DNA from: Dichetophora obliterata
Taxonomy: Eukaryota > Arthropoda > Insecta > Diptera > Sciomyzidae
Assembly (NCBI GenBank): GCA_963920525.1
Contig: OY986437.1
Location: forward strand, 98,505,462 to 98,569,461
Direction: 5' to 3'
Length of the DNA: 64,000 nt
The notes under the pieces are model-generated. The model saw only the letters and a list, made by a program, of their open reading frames with translations. It ran no database searches and was not told where the DNA came from. Positions 33,243-44,036 of this stretch are shown here, in pieces (position 1 is the stretch's first letter; each line of letters begins with the position of its first letter). A program made the translations under genes and the position numbers.

Positions 33243-34752
33243 GGGCGCATTTATAGTGGAGACTTGTTGCTGGACCGGACCGAACCGAGAAGGAAAGCTG
33301 GAAAACGCTGCACATACAATCATATGAAACAAGCTCAAAGTGCGTATAGTGCCAGCCGAGCTGGCAACTTCAAATGACTTGTGCGCTGGTTTCCATCTTC
33401 CCGATTGTTGCTTTCTCGCTCGCTCGCACGGTTTGCTTGTGTTTTGATTCATTTTACACGTTGCTTGCTTATTTCTTTCGTTAAATAACATGAAATGGAT
33501 AAAGAAACAAGGAAAACAATTTTTTTGTTGTTTTTGCTGTTGCTCCTTTTCTTCGTCTTTTCCTTGTTTTTATTGTGCACAAAAGCAAGTGTGTAAAATG
33601 AAAAAACGAATAAAAAGGGATTTTTTCCAACAAAGTTGGCAACGTTGGCGGTAGCAAACTAAATTCCTCGGAAAAATATTGATATACGAAAAAACAACAA
33701 ATTGCAGCACACTTAACTGCCAGCGTCGCGATCGATTCTGTATTTCCTTGAATTCATTCATTCAAAAAAAAACAAAGAACCACACGATAGCAACAAAGAA
33801 GACCAACAAGAAAAGTAATAAGCATACAAGAACACGAAATTGCGCTGAGTTGTTATGCTGTATATTCTTGACCGCAAAAAATACAAACAGAAACATAACT
33901 TTAAAGAAGCAACGAAGATAAATTTCTATCAACTGTTGCACACAGAAAACAAAAAGAGAAATAGTGAAAAAAGCTAAACCAGCCGGTGAAGCAATTCGTC
34001 GATTAGCGGCTGCAAGTGCGTTTCATCTAAAACAGAGAATCGAAGATTATCAAATTTTCTTATGTGCGCTCTTCCTTTCCATTTGATTTTGAGCACAAAA
34101 GTAAACAAACAAAAATAGCAGCAACAAGATATAGCAACTTTTTTTAGATTAGTTTTGTATTGCTTTGTTGCAATATCAAAAATAATACAACAAAAACAAA
34201 ACCTAAAGAAAAAAGTTAAAACCAGTTGGATGATCAAGTGACTTCATGCGGCTTGAAGTGCGTTTTCGCTAAGTCATAGCATCAAAAAATCTTGTTCCAG
34301 CAGCTGATGTACGTTTTTTTAATGTGCGTTCTTTCTACGATCTTCTTTTTTGTCAAAAAAAATTTGAAATAAAAACACAACAAGAAGGCAACAAAAACCA
34401 GCAGAAAACACTTGCGAAAAAAGTCGAAACAAGCTGGTACCTCAAGTGACTTGAAACGACTTGCAGTTGCAGGAAGCGCGTTTCAGCAGCGTTTTTCGCA
34501 TTTTCGTCTCTGCACTTGTTGGTTTGAGGAAAGCAAAGTGAATGAACGAAATCATGTGGCTTTTTTGATGCTTCGGTTGCAAAAATAAACAAACAAAAAA
34601 CTAATATATGCAAACAAACCCAAAATAGTCAAAACCAGCTGAAACAAGTCACCAGCGACAAGCGCGCACTATACGCACTTCCAGCTGCTTTTGGCAGGAC
34701 GCGTTTCCAGCTCGGTCCGGCCCAGCAACCAGCTGTCACTATAAACGCGCCC
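33243..34752. mobile_element. TTA-flanked element with GGGCGC termini and internal repeats
   Basis: A 1510-bp element between TTA copies (33240-33242 and 34753-34755). The imperfect terminal inverted repeats span about 45 bp and begin GGGCGCATTTATAGTG (left) and GGGCGCGTTTATAGTG (right). The 3-bp TTA duplication suggests a PIF/Harbinger-type MITE. No transposase. Related segments containing AAACCAGCTGG and CAAGTGACTTGAA recur at about 33966, 34210, 34418 and 34628, i.e. four loosely tandem units of 210-245 bp. Confidence 0.75.
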
Positions 34753-34828
34753 TTACTGGGTAATAAGCTCGTAAACGAACGCAAAACCCGGTTTTCCATT
34801 ACAACTGCCCCTTATTCTCTCCTCCTTA

Positions 34829-34853
34829 ATTGGTTGCATAGTTTATAACGACC
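34829..34853 (-). repeat. isolated terminus related to the 21684-22699 element
   Basis: The phrase ending TAGTTTATAACGACCCC followed by TTA is a diverged copy of the right end of the TTA element at 21684-22699. C-rich sequence precedes it, as in that element. A matching left end was not found, so it is a decayed or truncated relative. Confidence 0.5.
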
Positions 34854-34859
34854 CCTTAG

Positions 34860-35825
34860 ATGAATTAGACTTTTTGTGAACTTTACACAAAAGACTAATC
34901 AAAAATGTCCTTTGTAAAAAATTGTTTAAGCCAAAGCTTATCAAAGATTGTTGAAGATGGTCAAAGCTTACCAAAGATTGTTGCATATAAAATTACGAAC
35001 TTTCGCTGGCGCGTAACTTCACACTCGTAAGTGTGAAATATCTTTTTAGGAAAAATTAAGTCTTAGCTTGACAGGAATACAAACAAGTTAGTAAGATCCA
35101 TAAAATAAGTTTTGACCAAACTTTCATATGCATTTAGCAATAGTCATGGTATTAAGCTATTTATGTGTGAAATTACCTTAACTATGAAAGCTAATAAAAG
35201 CTAAGTCAAAGCTACAGTCAAAGCTAATAAAAAATTGTTTAACAACTACAAATTTCCCTTATGAATGAAAACTAGCTATGATGCTTTTTACCAGCACCTG
35301 CGACCAGTTTAAGGGAAAATTCTTTGTCATCCTGTTTGAGATTCAAAAAATATTTCAAGTGAAATTTTTTATGGCTTTGGTCTAAAAAATTAAACGGATG
35401 TGACTTAAAACCTCTTTGAATGGAAAAAAATATTTTTGTTTGTATCGAGAACTGATTTTGCTTGATTCAAGGATATGTCTAATTAATCCTTATTTAATTG
35501 AATCAAGCATTTCGAACTATTTATAAGATACAAATTGTTACTATTACTACTTCTTTTTAATATTTACTAATGTTTACGATTTCTTGAATCTACAATAAAT
35601 TTGCTGAATCAATTAGTTGGAACAAACCTTTAATTTGAAAAGCTGAGACTTTTATATTTAGCCTAATTTGTTCAAAAAAAGTTAAAATATATATATTTTT
35701 GAAAGCATGGTACAATAATGGTTCCCACTGTCAAAGATTTTTATCACAGTCAAAAAAAAATAAATACAGAAATGGCAACTGATAAATACAGAAATGGTAA
35801 TTTAAATAATTTTTTTTGCATCAAC
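34860..35825. other. non-coding AT-rich stretch
   Basis: No gene. A short direct repeat, CAAAGCTTA.CAAAGATTGTTG, occurs twice around 34930-34985. Confidence 0.5.
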
Positions 35826-35830
35826 AGATT

Positions 35831-35897
35831 GGCGGCCTCAAGTGGTAGCGCGCTAGACTGTTGCTCAGGGTTCCCGGGTTCGAATCCTGGCTGAGCC
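35831..35897 (+). repeat. second tRNA-like sequence (SINE head or tRNA pseudogene)
   Basis: A perfect B box GGTTCGAATCC (35877-35887), a degenerate A-box region ending AAGTGGTAGC, and an anticodon-like loop CTGTTGC. The T-arm region GTTCCCGGGTTCGAATCC closely matches the sequence at 30962-31035, so the two may share a source. Confidence 0.55.
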
Positions 35898-36394
35898 ATG
35901 GTCATAAACTATTCCTTTTCTTTATTCCTTATGTCTGATCAAAGGAACTTTAAAACACATCAATTTATGACGAAAAGTTTTTGTTGGTGGTGGTAGGAAA
36001 AGTTTGTGGAGAGGAACTCTTAGTAACTTGATTTAGCTGAGGTCAAGGCGTAACGTTTGCTTCAGATTTAATATCACACGCTTCTACAGCTTTTGCCACA
36101 TTAAGAATCACGATAAATATGCTCAAACTAAGCAGTTTTACTTATTTATATCTATATCCCATTCTTATAAGAATGGTATTGAGAATATTTTTTTTGTCGC
36201 AAGCATATGCTTAACTCTTTTTTTCTCTCCATGTAAGTGAGCTCTATCTTCACCACACACAAACTTTGGATGCGCGCGCGCACCATGTAATTTTTGCGAA
36301 TTTTCCAAAAAATTAAATTGGTTTCTTTGTACATAAAAAATTTTTTATGGAGCTAGGCCACACTAGAATTTCCGAAAAATCGATTTTTTTTAAA

Positions 36395-37077
36395 GGTCTC
36401 TTATTTATTTTTTTTATTTTTATTTATTTTATTTTCATTTTAAAAACTTGTTGACATATAAGAATAGTTCTTTTGCATGCCGAATTTACATTGGATATAA
36501 CAACATTTAAGACACGAAATGACAATTAATGTTACATAATGCTATCAATAACAATATTACTTCAAAAGACTAAATTTTAAACAATGAATAATTATTCCTT
36601 AAAAAGTAATAAGAGAGTAAGAGAAGAACAAGAGAGAGTAAGGAGAGAAATTTGAAGTTAAGAAAAGTGTTTGAAATGCTTAAAGTTAATTTTATTAGAA
36701 ACGCTTTTAATACTAGTAGGTAATGAATTCCACGACCTAATGACACTGACGAAAAACAATCTACCACAGTTAAGGAAATTGTATTTAGGGATAATGAGGT
36801 TCATATTTCTACTTGACTTGCAAAACTTCAACTTATCAAAAAGATATGTAGGACTACGTGTATAGATAATTCGGTGTAGGAAAATGCAATTTCTATCTTC
36901 AAGGTAACTAGGTAAGTCACGACCAAGTAATTTTTTACAATAGACACATTTATGACCAAACTTTCTAAGACCGTATACATAGCGAGCTGCATTATTAAAA
37001 GCTACCAGGAGCTTATGTAGGGACCGAGAGTCAAGTTTGCAGTACACTACGCGTTGCTCGATTGTGTATCTTTCCAT
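36395..37077 (-). pseudogene. LINE 3' fragment (reverse transcriptase C-terminus)
   Basis: The minus-strand frame 37077-36658 reads DSRSLHKLLVAFNNAARYVY, then LEDRNCIFLHRIIYTRSPTY, FDKLKFCKSSRN, FFVSVIRSWNSLP and a final FKHFKHF. This is the C-terminus of a jockey/CR1-group LINE, the same family region as 22703-22926 on the other strand. The frame is open but only the last ~140 residues remain and the RT core is absent: a 5'-truncated copy. An A/T-rich tail (TTTATTTT words) lies at about 36395-36440. Confidence 0.75.
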
Positions 37078-37099
37078 GGTTCATATTGAATTAGTCTGA

Positions 37100-38690
37100 A
37101 ATTGAGAAATGTCAAATCAAATGGAGAAAAAACTTGACATTTAGGTGTGGTTCACATTCAACATTGGCCCTCAAAATTTAACCACCCTTATATATCCATA
37201 CATCAATTCTAAATTAAAAAAATTGTGGGAGATAGGGTAGCAGGCGCTTCTTTAAGGGGTCTGAACAGTGTTAAATAATTATTAATAATACATAATTATT
37301 TAAGATTTTTTTGGTTTTTAAGTTTTTCATTTTTGTAAAGCAAAAATTTTTATCCAGCTTTAATAGCAAAAATAAATATAAAAACAAAATGTGTGGCCTT
37401 AAATATTTATTGTTAACGTTAAAAAATAAATATTTAAGGTCATAAAATGCTTTCGAGTACTGTAAAAAGCTGTAAAAGATGAAAGCTTATGAATATGTAA
37501 ATGTATCAAGCGTTAAATTGTATTTTAAGAAATATAAAAATTAATGATTAAATCCACTTAAATTGTATTCACAAAAACAGGAAATCAAAAACTAACATCT
37601 ATTAATATTATCAAAGTGACTGACACGACAAAATGACATTTCAGAGGCTAATGTATACACCGACTTAAGTCGAGTAAAAACGTCAACGCAATCTTATTGA
37701 TGACGATCTGGCGTGAAGTATGACTGCGGAGTAACACAAAATCATCGAGATACTAGTTAAATGCATTTCATTCATAAATCTACAAACAGCGCCATCTATG
37801 AATAGGATCAAAATAAAAACCTGAATTAAAGTGAAGTGAACAAGAAAATTAAAACCTACGCAAACTATTTTTGATATAAATAACAAAATAATGCAGTCCC
37901 AGATGACGTAGATACAAAACGAGTTAGAGCAAGAAAGAAAGAGAGAAGAAAACAACATGCCAAAGTGAGATATTATTGAAATTGTGGACGTTGGTGGTTT
38001 TTGCAGTTTTGAACCAGCAACAACAACAACAAAAACAACAACTTTGACCAGCCCACGTGCTAATGATTAAATTTTGGCGTTAAGGCGACTTAAATGCTGA
38101 TTTACGTAACAACACATGACGAACGAACACCCTGTAAGTGGGTTTGTCTCAACTCAACTTAACTGAACATGAACGAAGTGTGGAAATGAAGGTATCACAT
38201 TACAGTAATGAGTTAAAACGGCAAAAAATAGCAGCTTTTGGACAATGTAATGAGTTGACTGACTTTGTAAGTACTAAAAAGTAATATAAAAAGATTAAAT
38301 CGAAGATTGCTTCAAAGCTGTAAAGAAAGTTAACCATAATAGAGAGATTTTTTTAGAGTCCAAAATTTAGACACTCGACTCTTAACCTTTACCCTGTAAC
38401 GTGGTTTTTTTGTCACGTTCGCTGTAACTTGGGGTCACTCGTGTCTCGCCCTTATTTTACCTAGTAAAATCGCTCCTAGGATCCTGCAAAAATTTTTACA
38501 TGCTGATTGATGTTTCTACTCGACGATTAATAGGTTTATTTACTAATTAATTATTTACAAAAAAACTGCTGCAATAAAAATTACTACAAAACCATTTTTT
38601 TTTTTTTTTTGAAAAAGTTAGGAATTGTATTAAAGTAAATAAGACCAACGAGAAAATAAGCTTAAATACTTGTATTATTTTTTTATAAAT
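37100..38690. other. non-coding stretch, partly unique
   Basis: Contains a perfect 15-bp stem (37397-37411 with 37425-37439, loop 13 nt) and a CAACAACAACAACAAAAAC microsatellite near 38020. No gene recognised. Confidence 0.5.
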
Positions 38691-38696
38691 TATACT

Positions 38697-41279
38697 AGCT
38701 GAAACCCGGCGCGTTGCTGCCACTCTCCCTATTCAAACGCCCATAAAATGTTATCAGTTAAACAGCATGTCTAAATTAAGGTCAAATACTGAATTCTGAG
38801 ACTGTGCGACCTATATCCACAAAGCTATTCGATATAACAAATTTGGGTTGTATAGGAAGTGCCACTCCCTGTTCATCACCGCTAATAGAATGTAATCAAT
38901 TAAACTGGATGTCTACATGGAGGTCGAAAACCGAATTCCAAAACTGTGCGACATATAACTCCAAAACTATTCGATAGCACAAATTTTGATTGTATGGGAG
39001 GTGCCACTCTCCTTTTCCCTACGCCCATAAAATTTTAGCAATGAAACTGTATGAGTACATTGAGGTCGAATACTAAATTTTGAGGCTGAGTTACCTATAA
39101 CTCCAAATCTATTCGATATCGCAAATTTGGGTTAAATTGGAGGTGTCACGCCCCCCCGACAAACTCTGAAAAATTTTATCAGTAAATCTGCAAGCGTAAA
39201 TTTTGGTCGAATACTGAGTTCCGACGCTGTGCGACCTTGAACTCCAAAGCTATTCGATATCACAAATTTTCGTTGTATGGGAGGTGCCACTCCCCCTTGA
39301 TCAACGCTCATAAAATGTAATCAATGAAACTGCATGTGTACATTGAGGTCGAATTCCAATACTGAATTCCAAAGCTGTGAGACCTATAACCCCAATGCTA
39401 TTTGATATCTCTAATTTGGGTTAAATAGGAGGTTTCACGCCCCCTTGTCGTACGCCCATAAAATGTAATTAATGAAACTGCATGTATAAATTGGGGCCGA
39501 ATACTGAATTCTGACGCTGATATTCAATATCGCAAATTTACGTTAAATGGGAGGTGCCACGCCCCTCTTACCAATGAACATACATTGAATCAATGAAACT
39601 GCATGTGTATATTGAGGTCGAATACTGAATTTCGGCGTTGTACGACTTATAACTCTAAAACTATTTGATAGCACAAAGTTGGGTTGTATGGGAAGTGCCA
39701 CTCCCCTTTGCCCTACGACGACAAAATGTAAGTATTGAAAATGCATGTATAAATTTAGGTCGAATACCGAATTCTTACGCTGTCAACCTATAACTTCAAA
39801 GCAATACGATATCGCAAATTTGGGTTGTAAGGGAGATTTCACGCCTCCCTGTCCAACGCCCATAAAATAAAACCATTGAAACTGCATGTGTAAATTGAGG
39901 TCAAAAACTGAATTCCAAAGATGAATTCCTATAACTTCAAAGCTATTCGATATCACAAATTTGGGTTGTATGGGAGGTGCCCCTCCCCCTTGTCCACTCC
40001 CATAAAATTTCATCACAGAAACGGTACGTCTTAATTGTGGTCGAATACCGAATTTTTAAGCTGTGCTACCCATAACTCTAAAGCTATTCGATAACAACAA
40101 TTTCTTATTTATATGTGGGAGGTAAAAGGGGGTGTGGCATTGCCCCTTAAACCATCTCGTACTCAAAGCAAAGCGTACTTACAAAATTTGAGCTCAATCG
40201 GACCAATGGTTTCGAAGTATTTTGATATTTTCTTAAAAGTAGGCGTAGATGAAGTGTGACCACGCCCATTTTTTCAAAGTTAATTATAGTTATCATACGA
40301 ACTTATTTACCAAATTTTAATTTAATACGACCAAAACCGTCTTAAATACAGCATTTTTATTGATTTGTGGGCGACAAAAGGGGGTGTGGCACAAAACGTG
40401 CAAAGATACACACATGCAATTTCTTATGTGCACCCTCCACACAGACCCCAATCACCCCTGAAAATTTCATTGAAATCGGGCAAGCCGTCTAGGAGGAGTA
40501 TGCGAACAGGAAGTTTTGCCACTTAATTTTATATATATAGATATCAAAACAGTGGGCGCAAAAGTGGTCAATTTTTCTTTCAGTAAACACTTAAATTGGA
40601 TTACTACGAACATTTGAAAAAAAAAATTGTCCAAATCGGTACAGCCGTTTTCCGATTTTAGATAAATCAAAAAAAGTGGGCGCAAAAGTGGGCGTGGTCA
40701 ATTTTTCTTTCCGACAAAACTTAAATTGGATTACTACGAACATTTGAAAAAAAAATTATCCAAATCGGTCCAGCCGTTTTCCGATTTTAGATAAATCAAA
40801 AAAGTGGGCGCAAAAGTGGGCGTGGTCAATTTTTCTTTCCTTAAAAACCTAACTTGGACTAAAACGAACATTTAAAAAAAAAATTATCCAAATCGGTTCG
40901 GCCGATCTCGAGTTATGGGATTACATCGCATTCGGACACTTTCTTTTATATATATTAGGGCGGGTCAAATTCTGGCTCAGCGAAATTCGTAAAATACATG
41001 TAATTTCAAGACTTTTTCTCCACTACAGCATATACAAATTCTGAAAAAAAGCTGTGCGGACTTTCGTAAATAGATTCATACACATACATTCATACATTCA
41101 TATTTTATAATTGAGAACAAAATCTATTTACGAAAGTCCGCACAGCTTTTTTTCAGAATTTGTATATGCTGTAGTGGAGAAAAAGTCTTGAAATTACATG
41201 TATTTTACGAATTTTGCTGAGCCAGACCTCCAAAAAATTCGTCCATACAAATTGACCCGCCCTAATATATATAGATTAA
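38697..41279 (+). mobile_element. composite repeat element, locus 2 (blocks A and B)
   Basis: Begins CTAGCTGAAACCCGGCGCG and ends at the TATATATAGATT before 41279. It holds about ten units of block A (38735-40110, 138-150 bp each), a linker (40110-40545) with GAAATCGGGCAAGCCGTCT, then about four units of block B (40545-40955). The A-then-B order and orientation are the same as at 23920-25805, so both are copies of one family. No protein is encoded. Superfamily not assigned. Confidence 0.75.
40958..41262. mobile_element. 305-bp TA-flanked MITE, copy 2
   Basis: Same length and termini (GGGCGGGTCAA...TTGACCCGCCC) as 10775-11079, with TA at 40956-40957 and 41263-41264. It interrupts the terminal TATATA stretch of the composite repeat element. 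Confidence 0.93.
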
Positions 41280-41576
41280 AAACCAAACTATTTTTTTAAG
41301 AAAAAAAAACTTCAAAAATGCAATAAGATGCATAATTTTTTAACCTTAAAATCGGATCTTTTTAAGGTAGGACAAACTTGGTATTTTAGGGTTAAAGTTC
41401 AGTAACAGCAAGTTTATTTGTTTTTTCAATAAACATTATAAAAAAATATATTTATTATTTAAATTTAACAAAAATTTTTATACAAATTATAAAAATTATT
41501 TTTCACTTCAAACACCGAGGTTCAAGTCTCCGGATAATGGTAATTTTTCAATTAAATTTAACTTTTGTAATTATTT
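41280..41576. other. AT-rich spacer
   Basis: No structure recognised. Confidence 0.4.
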
Positions 41577-42165
41577 TACTTCAAAATATGGTAGATTTCA
41601 GCAAAATGTAATAAAAATTTGCTATTCCAATTAGTAATAATCTAGCAAATATTTGCTTGAATTAACTAAAAGATAAAAAAAAATAAACTGGCCATTTAAA
41701 CCCTTGGAAGGACTTTGACCTAGCTTCTATCGATCAATTGTGTTGTGCGTGTTATTAAATGTTTGATCACAAATGACCGAGAGTTGGACCTACGTGTTTT
41801 ATGCCGAATCCGAACGGCTTATGTTCTCAAGAAGCTTTACATGGCAATTTTTACTCTCTGAGGTTTGCCATTGTCTGCAGAGAGGTGACGACCGAAGAGA
41901 AAAATTAATTCAATTGAAAAAACTTTCTGTCTGAGCTGAAATTGAACCCGGACTACCGCGGTTCTTTAGCTTAGGGGCTACGCACTCTACCCACTAGGCT
42001 ACGGTCGCCACCGCATGAATTAACTAGAAATTTTTATTTGCAGATTATAATAATTTGGCAAAATTTTGCTTGAATTCAATCAAAATTTTGATAAGTATTA
42101 TAAAATTGAATAGCAAATTTTGATTAGTTTTTGCTGAAATTTAGCATAATTTTGAAGTGGCTGAG
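41577..42165. mobile_element. AT-rich foldback element split by a SINE
   Basis: The segment 41577-41662 (ACTTCAAAATATGG..., TTTCAGCAAAA, AAATTTGCTATT) is an imperfect reverse complement of about 42070-42165. The SINE at 41671-42015 sits between the arms. Confidence 0.55.
41671..42015 (-). mobile_element. tRNA-derived SINE with 13-bp target duplication
   Basis: On the minus strand it starts TGGCGACCG, has an A box TAGCCTAGTGG (about 41999-41989) and a B-box-like GGTTCAATTTC, followed by a body containing CATGTAAAGCTTCTTGAGAA and CCGTTCGGATTCGGC, and ends in a T-rich tail at 41671. TGAATTAACTAAA (41658-41670) and TGAATTAACTAGA (42016-42028) are the flanking duplication with one mismatch. The body resembles SINEs I know from higher flies. 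RNA polymerase III transcription from the internal boxes is the expected mode. Confidence 0.85.
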
Positions 42166-42236
42166 ATTCAAGCGCAAGTTTTGCTTAACCACAATACAAA
42201 TTTAGCAAACAGTTTTCTCCGAGTATGTACAGTGTT

Positions 42237-42510
42237 GCGCAAAACAATAGCAACAAAATCAGTACGCTGCTACAAAATCGTGTATCTTTTTAAATATTAG
42301 GTACACACAAAAATGATTAAAGGAACCATTTGATTAAAAACAAATCATATTCAAATTTGGTTTTGTTTTCTTTGCGCAAAACAATAGCAACAAAATCAGT
42401 ACGCTGCTACAAAATCGTGTATCTTTTTAAATATTAGGTACACACAAAAATGATTAAAGGAACCATTTGATTAAAAACAAATCATATTCAAATTTGGTTT
42501 TGTTTTCTTT
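42237..42510 (+). repeat. perfect 137-bp tandem duplication
   Basis: 42237-42373 and 42374-42510 are identical as far as I can read, each beginning GCGCAAAACAATAGC and ending TTGTTTTCTTT. The unit covers the terminal repeat minus its first seven bases. Confidence 0.92.
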
Positions 42511-42573
42511 ATTAAATTTAAAATTAATGTGATTTCATTCAGTTTGTCTGAGAGCAAAACAAAATCAACATAA

Positions 42574-43632
42574 TTAGTATTTGGTGTAAGATCCATTATT
42601 CTTGATAACCGCTGCACATCTGAGCGACATCGACTCTATTAAATTAGATATGTTGGTATTAGGTCTATGTTCCCAATTAAGTTTCAGGGCTTCATACAGT
42701 GCAGTCTTATTGGAAAACCTTTGACCAGAAACTTTTACCTTCAAAATCCTAAAAAGGTTTTCAATGGGATTCAAGTCATTGTGACTGTGCCGGCCAATCA
42801 AGGACTTGAATACCATTGCCTCTAATGTAATCTTTGATGAGCTTTGAAGTGTGTTTCGGGTCGTTGTTGGGCTGAAACGTTCACTGAAGCGACATATTCC
42901 ACTCTGCTTTCTAAAATGTCATTATATATAAATCGATCCATAATTCCATCGATTTTTTGAAATGGTTCAACTTCATTATAGGAAAAACAAGTCCAGACCA
43001 TAATGCCACTGCCTCCGTGCTTAAAATTTATTTTGCAGTTTCGGGCTTCAAGCCGTGCACCTGGGTGGCCCCGTACCCTTAGACATCCCATCTGAATTAT
43101 TCACGTTGAACTTTGATTCATCGCTAAAAAACGGTTTTCGATTTTTGAATGATCCAATTTAGGTGCTCTTTTGCAAGACTGAGTCTAAAAAAACAATAAA
43201 TTGCAACTTGTTGTCACAATTTCAGACAAAATTGTTTAAATTGTAACACCTCACTTTGTTTTTTATGCTTAGCTGTAAGCAAAGGTTTATTTGCTGGTCT
43301 GTAACTTCTTTAATCGTTCTCAACGGCTCGTCATCAAACAGTGCTGTGATGGATATCTAAATCAAGTGTCCGAACAACCTCTTTGGATGTGGCAAATGCA
43401 TTTCGTTTGAACACACCACAAATGTTCCTGTCATCAGGCATCGATGTCTTCCGCGGCCGCCCTCTTTAATGTACCGTTGTTACGTCTTTTATGATGGTAT
43501 ATTTCTTTATTAATTTGCAAATTATTGACTGATTAATATCCAACTGTTTCACGTTAGATATTTGTGAATTTCCGTTTTTATATTCGGAAATAATTTGCAA
43601 TTTAAGAGCTTCACAGTATTTAAAACGTGCCA
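42574..43632 (-). pseudogene. Tc1-like transposase relic
   Basis: From the ATG at 43632 (MARFKYCEALKLQIISEY) an N-terminal helix-turn-helix is open to about 43467 and ends ...IIKDVTTVH, followed by a GRPRKTS-type linker in a shifted frame. The catalytic middle is in pieces: NCKINFKHGGSGIMVWTCFS (about 43030) is the Tc1 block between the first and second Asp, and the C-terminal frame 42816-42574 includes NDLNPIENLFRILK with the Glu of the DD34E triad. The TIPA-like second-Asp block is lost around 42820. Frameshifts and stops make it inactive. Gene and terminal repeats together give a complete but dead element. Confidence 0.82.
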
Positions 43633-44036
43633 TTATAAATGGAACAGTCAATGTCACAACTAGCGCAAAAACAAAACTAACTTAAATGTTTATGACTTAC
43701 AAAAAACACGTGCTTTACAATAACGGAACTTTACCGGTTATTCTTGGAACTTCTGTTCTCTTTTTACATTTTTCAAGTTTTGTTGCTTTTGTTTTGCTCT
43801 CAGACAAATTGAATGTAGCCACATTAATTTGAAATTTAATTAAAAAAAAAACAGAACCAAATTTGAATTTGATATATTTTATATATGATGTATGAATATA
43901 TGCTTTGATTCCTATAATCATTTTTTTGTGTGTCCCCAATATTAAAAAAGATACACGATTTTGTTGCAGCGCACTTATTTTGTTGCTATTGTTTTGCGCA
44001 ACACTGTATATCAAAACAGCAGATTGCTCTTTAAAA

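Larger units (their letters stand above)
42230..44006. mobile_element. Tc1-like transposon with duplicated left end
   Basis: A 1777-bp element flanked by TA (42228-42229 and 44007-44008). Terminal inverted repeats start CAGTGTTGCGCAAAACAATA and extend for about 70 bp with few mismatches. A decayed Tc1-type transposase lies on the minus strand. At the left end 137 bp are repeated perfectly in tandem. Confidence 0.92.

Noticed and set aside
36152..36334. 60-residue minus-strand frame
   Set aside because: AT-rich, basic/hydrophobic mix without motifs; not supported as a gene.
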